The notes beneath the pieces were generated by a model. It saw only the letters and a program-made list of their open reading frames with translations. It did not search any database and was not told the DNA's origin. From assembly GCA_021780315.1 (NCBI GenBank), contig JAJXYY010000042.1, positions 620,001 through 684,000 on the forward strand: 64,000 nucleotides of DNA. The letters are read 5' to 3'. The DNA comes from Acidobacteriota bacterium. GTDB lineage: Bacteria; Acidobacteriota; Terriglobia; Terriglobales; Acidobacteriaceae. Positions 52,489 through 59,991 of the stretch are shown one piece after another. Made by a program: the position numbers and the translations under genes. Numbering within the stretch: the stretch's first letter is position 1; the number at the start of each line of letters is the position of its first letter.

Positions 52489-53517
52489 ATGACCCCGACG
52501 CACCCCTCCCGACCCGCCACCGCCGCACTCCTGCTCGCCGCCTGCCTCCTAGCCCCTTCCGCACCCGCCCAGCAACCTCAGCAAGCCGCCGCCGACGCCC
52601 TCTTCGATCAGGGCCACTACCTCCGCGCGCTTCCCCTCATCCAGGCCAACCTCCAGCAAAACCCCACCGACATCCACGCCCTCGTCAAAGCCTCAGAGAT
52701 ACAGTGGGCCTTCTACCACGATGACCTCAGCCTCGCCCTCGCAGAAAAAGCCGTCGCCCTCGCCCCCAACAGCCCCGCCGCACACACCCAGCTCACCAAC
52801 GCCCTCGGCACCAAGCTCATGAGCAACACCGCCAGCACCTTCGAAAAGCTCTCCATCGCCCGCCGCTTCCACAAAGAAGTCGAACACGCCCTCCTGCTCA
52901 ACCCCAACCACCCCGACACCATCGAAGACGCAGCCCAGTTCTACTGGAACGCCCCAGCCTTCGTCGGCGGTGACCGCCCCAAAGCCCAGCAACTCGCCGA
53001 CCGCCTCGTCCCCATCGACCCCGCCCGCGCCGCCAACCTCAAAGCCACCTTCGCCGCCGAAGACAAAGACCCCGCCCACCGCAGCGCCACCATCCTCGCC
53101 CTCTGGAAACAAGCCCTCGCCGCACGCCCCCACAGCTACGACGCCCACATCGGCCTCGGCAACGCCTACCTCGACGCCACCCCCCAAACTCCCGCCAACC
53201 TCCACCTCGCCGAAGCCCAGGCCCAGCAAGCCCTCGCCCTCGACCCCACCCGCATCCCCGCCTACCGCCTGCTCGCAGCCCTCTACACCACCTCCGCCCG
53301 CTGGTCCGATCTCGACGCCATCCTCCTCCGCGCACGCGCCGCCGTCCCCGACGACCTCAGCCCCCTCTACCAGGCCGCTCACCTCATCCTCACCCGGAAT
53401 CTCTCCCCCCAGTTCGCCCGCGCCCAGCAGTACCTCCGCGCCTACCTCGCCCAGCCCGCGGAAGGCCAGGCCCCCACCCACGAGGCTGCTAGACAAGACC
53501 TCAGCAAACTTCAATAA
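52489..53517 (+). CDS. Exported TPR protein
   Basis: A 342-residue secreted protein with signal peptide 1-27 (APAQQ). About six tetratricopeptide-like repeats follow: AADALFDQGHYLRALPLIQANLQQNPTDI, LALAEKAVALAPNSPAAHTQL, ALLLNPNHPDTIEDAAQFYW, LGNAYLDATPQTPANLHLAEAQAQQALALDP and others. TPR proteins are scaffolds for protein-protein contacts, here probably in the periplasm. The partner is unknown. The leader before the ATG has CGGAGAA. Confidence 0.82.
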   Translation: MTPTHPSRPATAALLLAACLLAPSAPAQQPQQAAADALFDQGHYLRALPLIQANLQQNPTDIHALVKASEIQWAFYHDDLSLALAEKAVALAPNSPAAHTQLTNALGTKLMSNTASTFEKLSIARRFHKEVEHALLLNPNHPDTIEDAAQFYWNAPAFVGGDRPKAQQLADRLVPIDPARAANLKATFAAEDKDPAHRSATILALWKQALAARPHSYDAHIGLGNAYLDATPQTPANLHLAEAQAQQALALDPTRIPAYRLLAALYTTSARWSDLDAILLRARAAVPDDLSPLYQAAHLILTRNLSPQFARAQQYLRAYLAQPAEGQAPTHEAARQDLSKLQ

Positions 53518-53541
53518 CCCCGCCCCCAACACCAAAAAAGA

Positions 53542-53562
53542 GACGTGCCTGAAAGGCACGTC
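53542..53562 (-). terminator. Intrinsic terminator of the histidine kinase gene
   Basis: A 9-bp perfect stem (GACGTGCCT / AGGCACGTC) with a 3-base loop, followed on the minus strand by TCTTTTTT. It is 155 bases beyond the kinase stop; the TPR gene on the other strand ends 25 bases away. Confidence 0.75.
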
Positions 53563-53716
53563 CGGGGGAGGGTTACTATGTCGAGTTCAAGACTACGTCT
53601 CCCCAAATCCTTTGTCTTCGCCACATCGAACGGTTTTCATGTCCGCCATTCGATGGAGACGCCAAGGCACGGATGCCACCCCCGCGACCCTTCCCTACCC
53701 CTAAACTCCCCCACCC

Positions 53717-55714
53717 TCAGGCAGCACCAGCCTCCGGCAGCACCATCGCATCCGGCTCCGAATCATACGGCAGAAACATCGTAAACACCGTCCCGCTCTG
53801 CCCCGGCCGCTGGCTGCTCCGCACCCGCAGTTCGCCCTTGTGCCGAACCACTATCTCGCAGCTCACCCACAACCCCAACCCCGTCCCCGTCAGACCCTTC
53901 GTCGTAAAAAATGGCTCGAAGATCCGCCGCTGCGTCCGCATCGTCATCCCGCTTCCGTTGTCCGCAACCGTAATCACCAGCCCAGCACGACCCGTCTTCC
54001 AGTCCGTAGCCTCCCGGCTCCGCAACAGTAGCCGCCCTCCCTTGTACGAAATCGCATCGATCGAGTTCGCAATCAGGTTATTCAACACCTGACGAATCTC
54101 TCCTTCATAGCAGATCACCTTCTTGTGCGCGCGCTTGCGCTTCTCCAGCACAATCCCCTTATCCGCAATCCGCCGCAGATAGATCTCCAACGCCCCCCCA
54201 ATCAGGTCCGCACAGCCCACCAGCAACCGCCGCGTCGACTGCTTGTGAAAACGCAGCGTCTGCGTCGTGATCTGCGAAATCCGCCCCAACTCCGCCTCCG
54301 CCGTCAGCACATACGTCAGCACCTCCCCCACAATCTCCTTGCTCGTCCGAGCCAGATACAGCAGGTTCGTCACCGCTTCCAATGGATTGTTGATCTCATG
54401 CGCAATCGAGCTCGCCAGCTTCCCCACCGCCATCAGCTTCTCCGCCTGCACCAGCGCCAGTTCCGACACCTTCCGCTCTTCAATGTCTTCCGTTATCCCG
54501 TACCACCGAACCACCCGCCCATCCGCCTCCCGCCGCGGATACCCCCGCATCCGCGTCCACCGAAACGTCCCATCCGCCAACCGCAGACGATACTCCACAT
54601 CGAACACCTCCCCACGCTCCACCGCCACCCGCCACCGCCGCCCAACCAGCTCCACATCCTCAGCATTCGTCGCCTTCATCCAACCATCCCCCAAAGACTG
54701 CTCCCGCGTCAGCCCCGTCAACAACGTCCACCGCTCCCCCAACTCCACCAGCCCACCCGCAGGATCGGCCGTCCACGGTATATGCGGACTCAACGCCAGC
54801 GTCCACTTCAGATCAGCCTCCTTCTCCGCCAACGCCGCCGCCGCCAACTTGCTCGCCGTCACGTCCACACCCTGCACAATAATCCCCGAGACCGCCCCAT
54901 CCACCTCCCGAATCGGCTGATACACCAGATCTACATAACGCTCTTCTTCCCCCCGCCCCGGCTGCCGGTCTATCCGAATCCGCGACCCATGCGCCGTATA
55001 CGCCTGTCCCGTCTCGTACACCCGGTCCAGCACCTGCGTAAAATCCTGCTCCACCGTCTCCGGCAAGGCCTCCCGAATCGGCTTCCCCAACACCTCCCGC
55101 GCCCCAATAAACTCCTGATACGGACGGTTGATCGTCTCCAGAACATGCTGCGGCCCGCGAAGCACCGCAAAGATCGCCGGCGACTGCTGAATCACCTCCC
55201 GCAAACGCGTCTCGTTCGTCCGCAACAACCCATCCGCCTTCACCCGCTCCGTCGTCTCAAACACCGTCACCAGCACCCCCGACGGCACCCCAAACTCATC
55301 CCGTAGCGGGCTGTAACACGCCGTAAAATACCCCTGCTCCGCATCGCCCCGGCGCAGCACCGGGTACAACTCGTCCTCAAACTTCAACGTCTCCCCCGCC
55401 AGCACCCGTGCGTAGATCGGCCCTTTCGTAGACCACGCCTCCGGCCAGCAAGCCTGCGTCGCCTGCCCCATCCCCGCAGGATGCTTCCGCCCCATCAGCT
55501 CCCGATACCCGTCGTTATACACCTGCACCAGATCCGGCCCCCACAACACCACCATCGGGAACGAACACCCCAGTACTACTTCCACCACCGTCTTCAAACT
55601 CTGCTGCCAGCCCTTCGAAGGACCAAGACTCGTCGCCGACCAGTCATGACTCCGCACCAACGACGCTGCTTCGCTGTCGCCTGCCGGCCACAACACCTCC
55701 AACGGCACCTGCAC
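53717..55714 (-). CDS. PAS-domain sensor histidine kinase
   Basis: A 665-residue kinase, apparently soluble. Three PAS-type domains: about 20-130 (FPMVVLWGPDLVQVYNDGYRELMG), 165-280 (IFAVLRGPQHVLETINRPYQEFIG) and 300-420 (HIPWTADPAGGLVELGERWTLLTG). The His box HEINNP has phospho-acceptor His439; the ATPase has NNLIANSIDA, VADNGSGM and GTGLGLW. There is no receiver or response regulator next to it. GTG at 55714 was chosen because AGGAG (55719-55723) precedes it; the frame stays open to 55861, which would make it overlap less naturally with the divergent gene's promoter. Confidence 0.87.
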   Translation of the reverse strand: MQVPLEVLWPAGDSEAASLVRSHDWSATSLGPSKGWQQSLKTVVEVVLGCSFPMVVLWGPDLVQVYNDGYRELMGRKHPAGMGQATQACWPEAWSTKGPIYARVLAGETLKFEDELYPVLRRGDAEQGYFTACYSPLRDEFGVPSGVLVTVFETTERVKADGLLRTNETRLREVIQQSPAIFAVLRGPQHVLETINRPYQEFIGAREVLGKPIREALPETVEQDFTQVLDRVYETGQAYTAHGSRIRIDRQPGRGEEERYVDLVYQPIREVDGAVSGIIVQGVDVTASKLAAAALAEKEADLKWTLALSPHIPWTADPAGGLVELGERWTLLTGLTREQSLGDGWMKATNAEDVELVGRRWRVAVERGEVFDVEYRLRLADGTFRWTRMRGYPRREADGRVVRWYGITEDIEERKVSELALVQAEKLMAVGKLASSIAHEINNPLEAVTNLLYLARTSKEIVGEVLTYVLTAEAELGRISQITTQTLRFHKQSTRRLLVGCADLIGGALEIYLRRIADKGIVLEKRKRAHKKVICYEGEIRQVLNNLIANSIDAISYKGGRLLLRSREATDWKTGRAGLVITVADNGSGMTMRTQRRIFEPFFTTKGLTGTGLGLWVSCEIVVRHKGELRVRSSQRPGQSGTVFTMFLPYDSEPDAMVLPEAGAA

Positions 55715-55718
55715 ACTG

Positions 55719-55723
55719 CTCCT
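55719..55723 (-). promoter_or_regulatory. Ribosome binding site deciding the kinase start
   Basis: AGGAG on the minus strand, 4 bases before GTG 55714 and 10 before GTG 55708. Either inner start fits better than the far upstream opening. Confidence 0.6.
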
Positions 55724-55869
55724 GGAAATCAACACTATCCTCCGTCGGATGCACAAATCGGCCAACGCGTCTGAAATTATCTCCCCCAAATACGAAAAAA
55801 TCCCCCACCCACCCGCTTGCCACCCCCACCACACGCCCCGCATAGTGGTAGCAAGGAGCACAACCCCGC

Positions 55870-56379
55870 ATGTCCCTCGCCGACGACATCACCCGCATCG
55901 CCCACCAGGAGCAACTCCTCCGCTTCCCCGCCTTCGATCCAGAAATCGCCTGGACCCTCGGCCTCACCCTCCGCGAACTCGCCATCGCCCGCAAACAATC
56001 CATCGTCATCGACATCCGACGCTTCGGACAACCCCACCAGCAACTCTTCTACAACGCGCTCCCAGGCACCACCCCCGACAACGCCCGCTGGGTCCAGCGC
56101 AAAGTCAACGTCGTCGCCCGCTTCCACCGCAGCTCCTACGCCGTAGGCCTATACCTCCAGCACAACAACTCCTCACTCACCGAAAAATACGCCCTCCCCG
56201 AAGCCGAATACGCCACCCACGGAGGAGCCTTCCCCATCCACGTAGAAAACGCCGGCATCATCGGCGCCGTCACCGTCTCCGGTCTCCCCCAGCGCGAAGA
56301 CCACAACCTCGTCGTAGAAGCTCTCTGCCTCATCCTCACCCACGACCACGCCACCCTGCGCCTCCCCACCCTCCAATAA
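55870..56379 (+). CDS. UPF0303 / heme-degrading-domain (HbpS/GlcG-like) protein
   Basis: A 169-residue protein of the UPF0303 family. Diagnostic stretches are LRFPAFDPEIAWTLGLTLRELA, SIVIDIRRFGQPHQQLFYNALPGTTPDNARWVQRKVNVV, and the C-terminal AFPIHVENAGIIGAVTVSGLPQREDHNLVVEAL, which is the GlcG/HbpS fold. Members bind heme-like or small ligands, but the physiological role is unclear. AGGAG precedes the ATG at 55870. It is divergent from the kinase. Confidence 0.82.
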   Translation: MSLADDITRIAHQEQLLRFPAFDPEIAWTLGLTLRELAIARKQSIVIDIRRFGQPHQQLFYNALPGTTPDNARWVQRKVNVVARFHRSSYAVGLYLQHNNSSLTEKYALPEAEYATHGGAFPIHVENAGIIGAVTVSGLPQREDHNLVVEALCLILTHDHATLRLPTLQ

Positions 56380-56414
56380 CCCACACCCACCAACCCATCC
56401 CCGCCCCCAAACCC

Positions 56415-56585
56415 CGGGGTGCCCCATGTCTCGCCTCTGAGACATGGATATGTAAACTCCCGAGGTGTCTGGGTGCCGGGTGCCCCATGTCTCGCCTTTG
56501 AGACATGGGTCTGTAAAAACCTCGGGGTGCCCCATCTTTACCGCAGCTTCATCGCGCCTAACGTGGGCATTCGCAAAGCAAACCA
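56415..56585 (+). repeat. Hairpin-repeat block 2 (A-A-C)
   Basis: Type A hairpins at 56423-56448 (one mismatch in the outermost pair) and 56484-56509, then a type C unit at 56528-56569. Each unit begins GGTGCCCCA. Between 56380 and 57381 there is no gene; the long frames translating as repeats of 'PHVSPLRHG' are only repeat DNA. Confidence 0.88.
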
Positions 56586-56645
56586 CACTCCCAACCCACC
56601 ACCTACCCCCAAAAAAAGACGGTTGCCCCAGCCCCACACCCTGGT

Positions 56646-56687
56646 CTTCTACTCCCTACTCCCTATTCCCTACTCCCTGCTCCCTGC
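56646..56687 (-). repeat. G-rich GGGAGTAGGG-type array inside the hairpin island
   Basis: On the minus strand six GGG runs spaced by AGCA, AGTA, AATA or AGTA-like linkers. The neighbouring CCACACCC...TCTTCTACTCCC context also resembles the array at 46411, so the array and its left flank form one repeated unit. Confidence 0.82.
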
Positions 56688-56689
56688 CG

Positions 56690-57100
56690 GGGTGCCCCAT
56701 GTCTCGCCTCTGAGACATGGGAATGTAAAAACCCCGGGTGCCGGGTGCCCCATTCATGCAGTCTCACCGCATGAGTGGGCATCGTGCGCAGCACGACCGA
56801 ACTCCCTACAACCCACCACCAAATCTCCTCTACCGCCGGGTGCCCCATGTCTCACCTCTGAGACATGGGTATGTACAAAACCTGGGTGCCCCATCTTCAC
56901 CGCAGCACCATCGCGGTTAAGGTGGGCATTCGCAACGCGAACCGCTCTCCCATCCCCGCCCCAAACCCCGGGGTGCCCCATGTCTCGCCTCTGAGACATG
57001 GGTATGTAAAAACCCCGGGTGCCCCATTCATGCAGTCTCACCGCATGAGTGGGCATCGTGCGCAGCACGACCGAACTCCCTACAACCCACCACTAAATCC
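56690..57100 (+). repeat. Hairpin-repeat block 3 (A-B-A-C-A-B)
   Basis: Type A hairpins at 56696-56721, 56844-56869 and 56977-57002; type B at 56746-56781 and 57020-57055; type C at 56887-56928. Both B units carry the same right flank with a small perfect hairpin, TCGTGC-GCA-GCACGA; 56746-56825 and 57020-57099 differ at one base in 80. All units are in the same orientation. Confidence 0.9.
56884..57008 (+). repeat. Left copy of a 125-bp direct repeat
   Basis: It contains one type C and one type A hairpin unit. It matches 57972-58096 with a single C/T difference, in the loop of the type A hairpin. The 963 bp between the two copies includes a type B unit and a low-GC gene. Confidence 0.95.
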
Positions 57101-57199
57101 CATGTGTCCTGTGTGTAGTACGACTCAAGAGTTTGCAAATGGTTTCGAAAGAAGTCAGTGCAATGGCAAATGCCGAGGATCGTCACATGTCTTCTCTAC

Positions 57200-57383
57200 T
57201 CATCGATAAATGAGCGCGAGGTTTACGACGATCGATAAGCAGAGAGATTCCTGCTACAAGCGAATAGTTATTCATGTCGTGCGATGCAATGAATGAAGCG
57301 ACCAGAGTGTCCGTCTCGCGTTGCGTGTGGGCGAAGAAAAACCTGCTGCGCAATACCACTATGTGAGTTAGCATATCGACCAT
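57200..57383 (-). pseudogene. Possible frameshifted remnant of a small membrane protein
   Basis: On the minus strand one frame reads MNNYSLVAGISLL; a shift of one base would continue it as SIVVNLALIYR and stop at 57200. Together they make a plausible hydrophobic helix, while the unshifted frame turns basic. This may be a decayed gene or chance. It is in the low-GC segment next to the repeats. Confidence 0.25.
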
Positions 57384-57879
57384 GCAAAAGCTTCGAGTGT
57401 TCGCAATACTAGTCGCGTTGTGCCCTGTGCCTGTTTCGGCCCAGCTAATGAATGTAAAGATTATTCAACGTCAGAACGGCGAGACCCAGTACACATATCA
57501 AGTGGCTGGTCATACGACAGCTTCCGACAGTGGGAATGCCAACTGCTACGGCAGTGGAAACACGGTTAACTGCAACAGCTCAGGAAGTAGCAACACGACA
57601 ACTACAGTGCCCCAGTTGATTTCATATAGTGTCGCTGGCGCGACCTACTCGCTCTTGCTTCCCGACGGACGAGTTGCTGTTGTCAATTGCACAAGTAAAT
57701 TCGCGGAACACTTCGCAGGCCCAGCAGGCAACAGACGGAGTTGCCGAATGCCGCTTATAGATGTCATTCAAGCCGATTTCAAAGGAAAAAATGCCAAACT
57801 TATTTGGCCGGTTAGTCTTGACGGCAAGAAGACAGAATCAGAGACTTACACGATCTTGGGTATCCTGCCAGCCTCGTAA
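57382..57879 (+). CDS. Low-GC secreted protein of unknown function within the repeat island
   Basis: A 165-residue exported protein with signal peptide 1-20 (VPVSAQL). The mature part has a Ser/Asn/Thr-rich, Cys-containing stretch (NANCYGSGNTVNCNSSGSS), a beta-rich middle with TYSLLLPDGRVAVVNCTSKF and a second Cys pair near 105 and 121. It resembles short secreted acidobacterial proteins, but I know no function. Codon use is more AT-rich than in the chromosome around it. It lies between two near-identical 125-bp repeats, so it could be a relocated or acquired gene. No clear Shine-Dalgarno site. Confidence 0.7.
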   Translation: MQKLRVFAILVALCPVPVSAQLMNVKIIQRQNGETQYTYQVAGHTTASDSGNANCYGSGNTVNCNSSGSSNTTTTVPQLISYSVAGATYSLLLPDGRVAVVNCTSKFAEHFAGPAGNRRSCRMPLIDVIQADFKGKNAKLIWPVSLDGKKTESETYTILGILPAS

Positions 57880-57971
57880 GCAAAGAATCCCGTTCTTGTC
57901 TTCTGCCGCAGAGTCAGACTGTGCGTTCTGGACTTACTTCCAAAATCAAATCGGCAACTAAAGATCACCCC

Positions 57972-58096
57972 GGGTGCCCCATCTTCACCGCAGCACCATC
58001 GCGGTTAAGGTGGGCATTCGCAACGCGAACCGCTCTCCCATCCCCGCCCCAAACCCCGGGGTGCCCCATGTCTCGCCTTTGAGACATGGGTATGTA
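57972..58096 (+). repeat. Right copy of the 125-bp direct repeat; hairpin block 4 (C-A)
   Basis: The counterpart of 56884-57008. It holds type C at 57975-58016 and type A at 58065-58090, and ends 13 bases before the PEGA gene stop, where it may act as a transcript end. The rest of 57880-57971 shows nothing. Confidence 0.95.
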
Positions 58097-58109
58097 CAAA
58101 ACCCCTCCC

Positions 58110-58481
58110 CTACTTCGCCACCATCTCTGCGCTCAACCGAATCGTCCCGCTCGTCACCATCATGCTTCGTGTCCAATCCTGAAATCCCGTCTTCTTCACC
58201 ACAATCTCATGCTTACCTGGCGCAAGATTCAGCGTCGACGGCGTACTCCCTGCAAAGCTCCCGTCCACCTCAATATCGCAGTTCGGCACACTAGCCTCAA
58301 TCGTGACACCAGCAACCGCAGCCACAGCAGGAGCACTCGCAGCCGCACTGCCCGCCAACGGAGCTGCCGAAAACTTCGTCATATCCAGCTTCATATCGCC
58401 AGCAACAAAAGCCGTCACCTCCGTCCCCTTGGGAATCGTGATGTCCTTGCCATGCATAAACAAAAACAAAGGAGCATCCAC
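58110..58481 (-). CDS. PEGA-domain protein, probably 5'-truncated
   Basis: A 123-residue frame whose last 65 residues form a PEGA domain (VEASVPNCDIEVDGSFAGSTPSTLNLAPGKHEIVVKKTGFQDW). The first part, LFMHGKDITIPKGTEVTAFVAGD, aligns with the C-terminus of the neighbouring gene (LIKHGKNVEIKEGSALHAFVGDD). No signal peptide is present although PEGA proteins of this kind are exported, and a stop lies one codon before the GTG. I infer loss of the 5' end after tandem duplication. It may be a pseudogene, or it may be read with the upstream gene 38 bases away. Confidence 0.55.
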   Translation of the reverse strand: MDAPLFLFMHGKDITIPKGTEVTAFVAGDMKLDMTKFSAAPLAGSAAASAPAVAAVAGVTIEASVPNCDIEVDGSFAGSTPSTLNLAPGKHEIVVKKTGFQDWTRSMMVTSGTIRLSAEMVAK

Positions 58482-58519
58482 CCCTCAGGCGAACACCCTC
58501 TTCATCGTAACCAGCCGTG

Positions 58520-59116
58520 CTAGTTCACAGGCGGCAACGCAACATCATCTCCCACAAACGCATGTAATGCCGAGCCCTCTTTGATCTCCACATTCTTGCC
58601 ATGTTTAATCAAACCAATCGGCCCAAACAACACCGTCAGCACCACCGCACTCGTCGTTCCACTCGCACCTTCCTTGCCTTTGGTGCCTCGCAGCTTGATC
58701 TTCGTGTCCCCGGCCTTCAGATAGTCCAGCCGCAGATTCAACTCTCCAGCTTTGCCCATCATTCCCGACTTCTCCGCCTTGGTTACTTCGCCAAAAGCCT
58801 TGTCTCCAGCTTTCGCCACAACCACATCCCCAACCTTCAGATCGTCGACCAGCGTCAACGCCACCGGATCACCCTCAGAAGAAGTCTTCGAACTCAGATC
58901 CTGCGCAAACCGCAGATTCACATCCGTCCCCTCATGCAGCATGTACTTTCCCGCAGCATCCGGGGCTACATGCACAACCGGAGCTGGAGCCGTTGCCACC
59001 ACCGCAGTAGCAGCAGGTAAAACCGCAGCAGCCGGGGTCGCCGGAGCTTGCTGTCCATAAGCAGGATTGCCAAAGCCAGAGAGAACCACAAGAGAAGTCA
59101 CAACAAAACAGCGCAT
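58520..59116 (-). CDS. Secreted protein, paralogous to the N-part of the PEGA protein
   Basis: A 198-residue exported protein with signal peptide 1-21 (PAYGQQ), an Ala/Pro-rich linker (about 22-55) and a beta-rich domain: YMLHEGTDVNLRFAQDLSSKT, EGDPVALTLVDDLKVGDVVVAKAG and KSGMMGKAGELNLRLDYLKAGDTKIKLRG. A hydrophobic segment VVLTVLFGPIGLI precedes the C-terminal LIKHGKNVEIKEGSALHAFVGDD. It has no PEGA domain, but the downstream gene begins with a copy of its C-terminal part. Unknown function; a cell-surface role is likely. Confidence 0.72.
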   Translation of the reverse strand: MRCFVVTSLVVLSGFGNPAYGQQAPATPAAAVLPAATAVVATAPAPVVHVAPDAAGKYMLHEGTDVNLRFAQDLSSKTSSEGDPVALTLVDDLKVGDVVVAKAGDKAFGEVTKAEKSGMMGKAGELNLRLDYLKAGDTKIKLRGTKGKEGASGTTSAVVLTVLFGPIGLIKHGKNVEIKEGSALHAFVGDDVALPPVN

Positions 59117-59216
59117 AGAAAGAAACCTTTACTCAACAAGGATCAAAGTTCCCCACCAAGCTACGCGCAAACCACACCCTCCACAACAAAAAACTACTCC
59201 CCGTCACCAAACCCTG

Positions 59217-59251
59217 CTCTTCTACCCCCTACCCCCTAACCCCTGTCTCCC
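59217..59251 (-). repeat. G-rich array at the end of the DUF2278 gene
   Basis: On the minus strand, GGGAGACAGGGGTTAGGGGGTAGGGGGTAG-like runs of three to five G. The DUF2278 stop codon (TAG at 59236-59238) comes from this array, as at 46411-46479. Confidence 0.75.
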
Positions 59252-59871
59252 TGCCTCTCCGCAAACCCAACAAACACCCCCATCCAGGCCTTCTTCCCCG
59301 GCAGATAGATCAACAACCCGCCATCCTGCCAATCCCCATTCTCCCCCGCAAACCGCCCCGCCGGATTCCCCTGGTTCCGGTGCACATCATGCAACTCCGC
59401 GCCACGCGCACTCCCATACGCAAACACCAAGCCCCCCTTGTCCGCGATCGCCATCTGCAACAAAGTCACCAGCGCATTCTGCAACGCCTGCGAGCGAACC
59501 CGATTCATCATCCGCTCCTCCTCGCTCAAACCCCGAGGGTCCAACTGCGGCAGCAACGTCATCTCCTCCTGCCGCACCAGCGGCTCCCCATCCACCTCGC
59601 TCCGCGCATAATCCAGCGCCAGCCCTCCCGCCTCGCTCACCACCCGCATCATCCCCAGCGGCAGCGCCAGCAGCCTTGCCGCCTCCGGTGGCTCAAACCC
59701 CTCCTTGATCACATACACCAGCTCCGACCCAGCCACCGACTGGATGTTCACCGCCACCCGCACCACCCCCTGCGGCGTCTTCAGCGAAATCTCAAAGTGT
59801 GCACTCCGCCCCGCCACCACCTTGCCCGAAACCGGGTCTCCCGCCACCAAACTGTAGTTCAAAATCGGCAT
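59236..59871 (-). CDS. DUF2278 (YukJ-like) protein
   Basis: A 211-residue cytoplasmic protein. The N-terminal beta part reads PILNYSLVAGDPVSGKVV..., SAHFEISLKTPQGVVRVAVNIQSVAGSELVYVI; the C-terminal signature DVHRNQGNPAGRFAGENGDWQDGGLLIYLP is diagnostic of DUF2278. Family members are of unknown function. The last residues (RQGDRG) are encoded by the G-rich array, like the gene at 46455. Convergent or divergent neighbours do not suggest a role. Confidence 0.82.
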   Translation of the reverse strand: MPILNYSLVAGDPVSGKVVAGRSAHFEISLKTPQGVVRVAVNIQSVAGSELVYVIKEGFEPPEAARLLALPLGMMRVVSEAGGLALDYARSEVDGEPLVRQEEMTLLPQLDPRGLSEEERMMNRVRSQALQNALVTLLQMAIADKGGLVFAYGSARGAELHDVHRNQGNPAGRFAGENGDWQDGGLLIYLPGKKAWMGVFVGFAERQGDRG

Positions 59872-59991
59872 CGCACCCTCGTTCTACTCCCTCAAATCCC
59901 AGCCCAGCCTCATCCCGGATTCGCAGCCTGTAAAATCACCAGCTCTTGTCCATAAAACACCACAACCTGCACCACAAAAATCCCCGCCACC

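Noticed and set aside
53545..53784. A 79-codon frame between the TPR and kinase genes
   Set aside because: It starts inside the kinase terminator stem and shows no recognisable composition or Shine-Dalgarno site.
56419..56994. Frames translating as repeated 'PHVSPLRHGYV' or 'SQRRDMGHPG'
   Set aside because: These are translations of the hairpin repeats, not proteins. They change frame between copies and have no start signals.
56415..58096. CRISPR array
   Set aside because: Repeats are of three kinds, irregularly spaced and hairpin-shaped, with no uniform spacers and no cas genes nearby.
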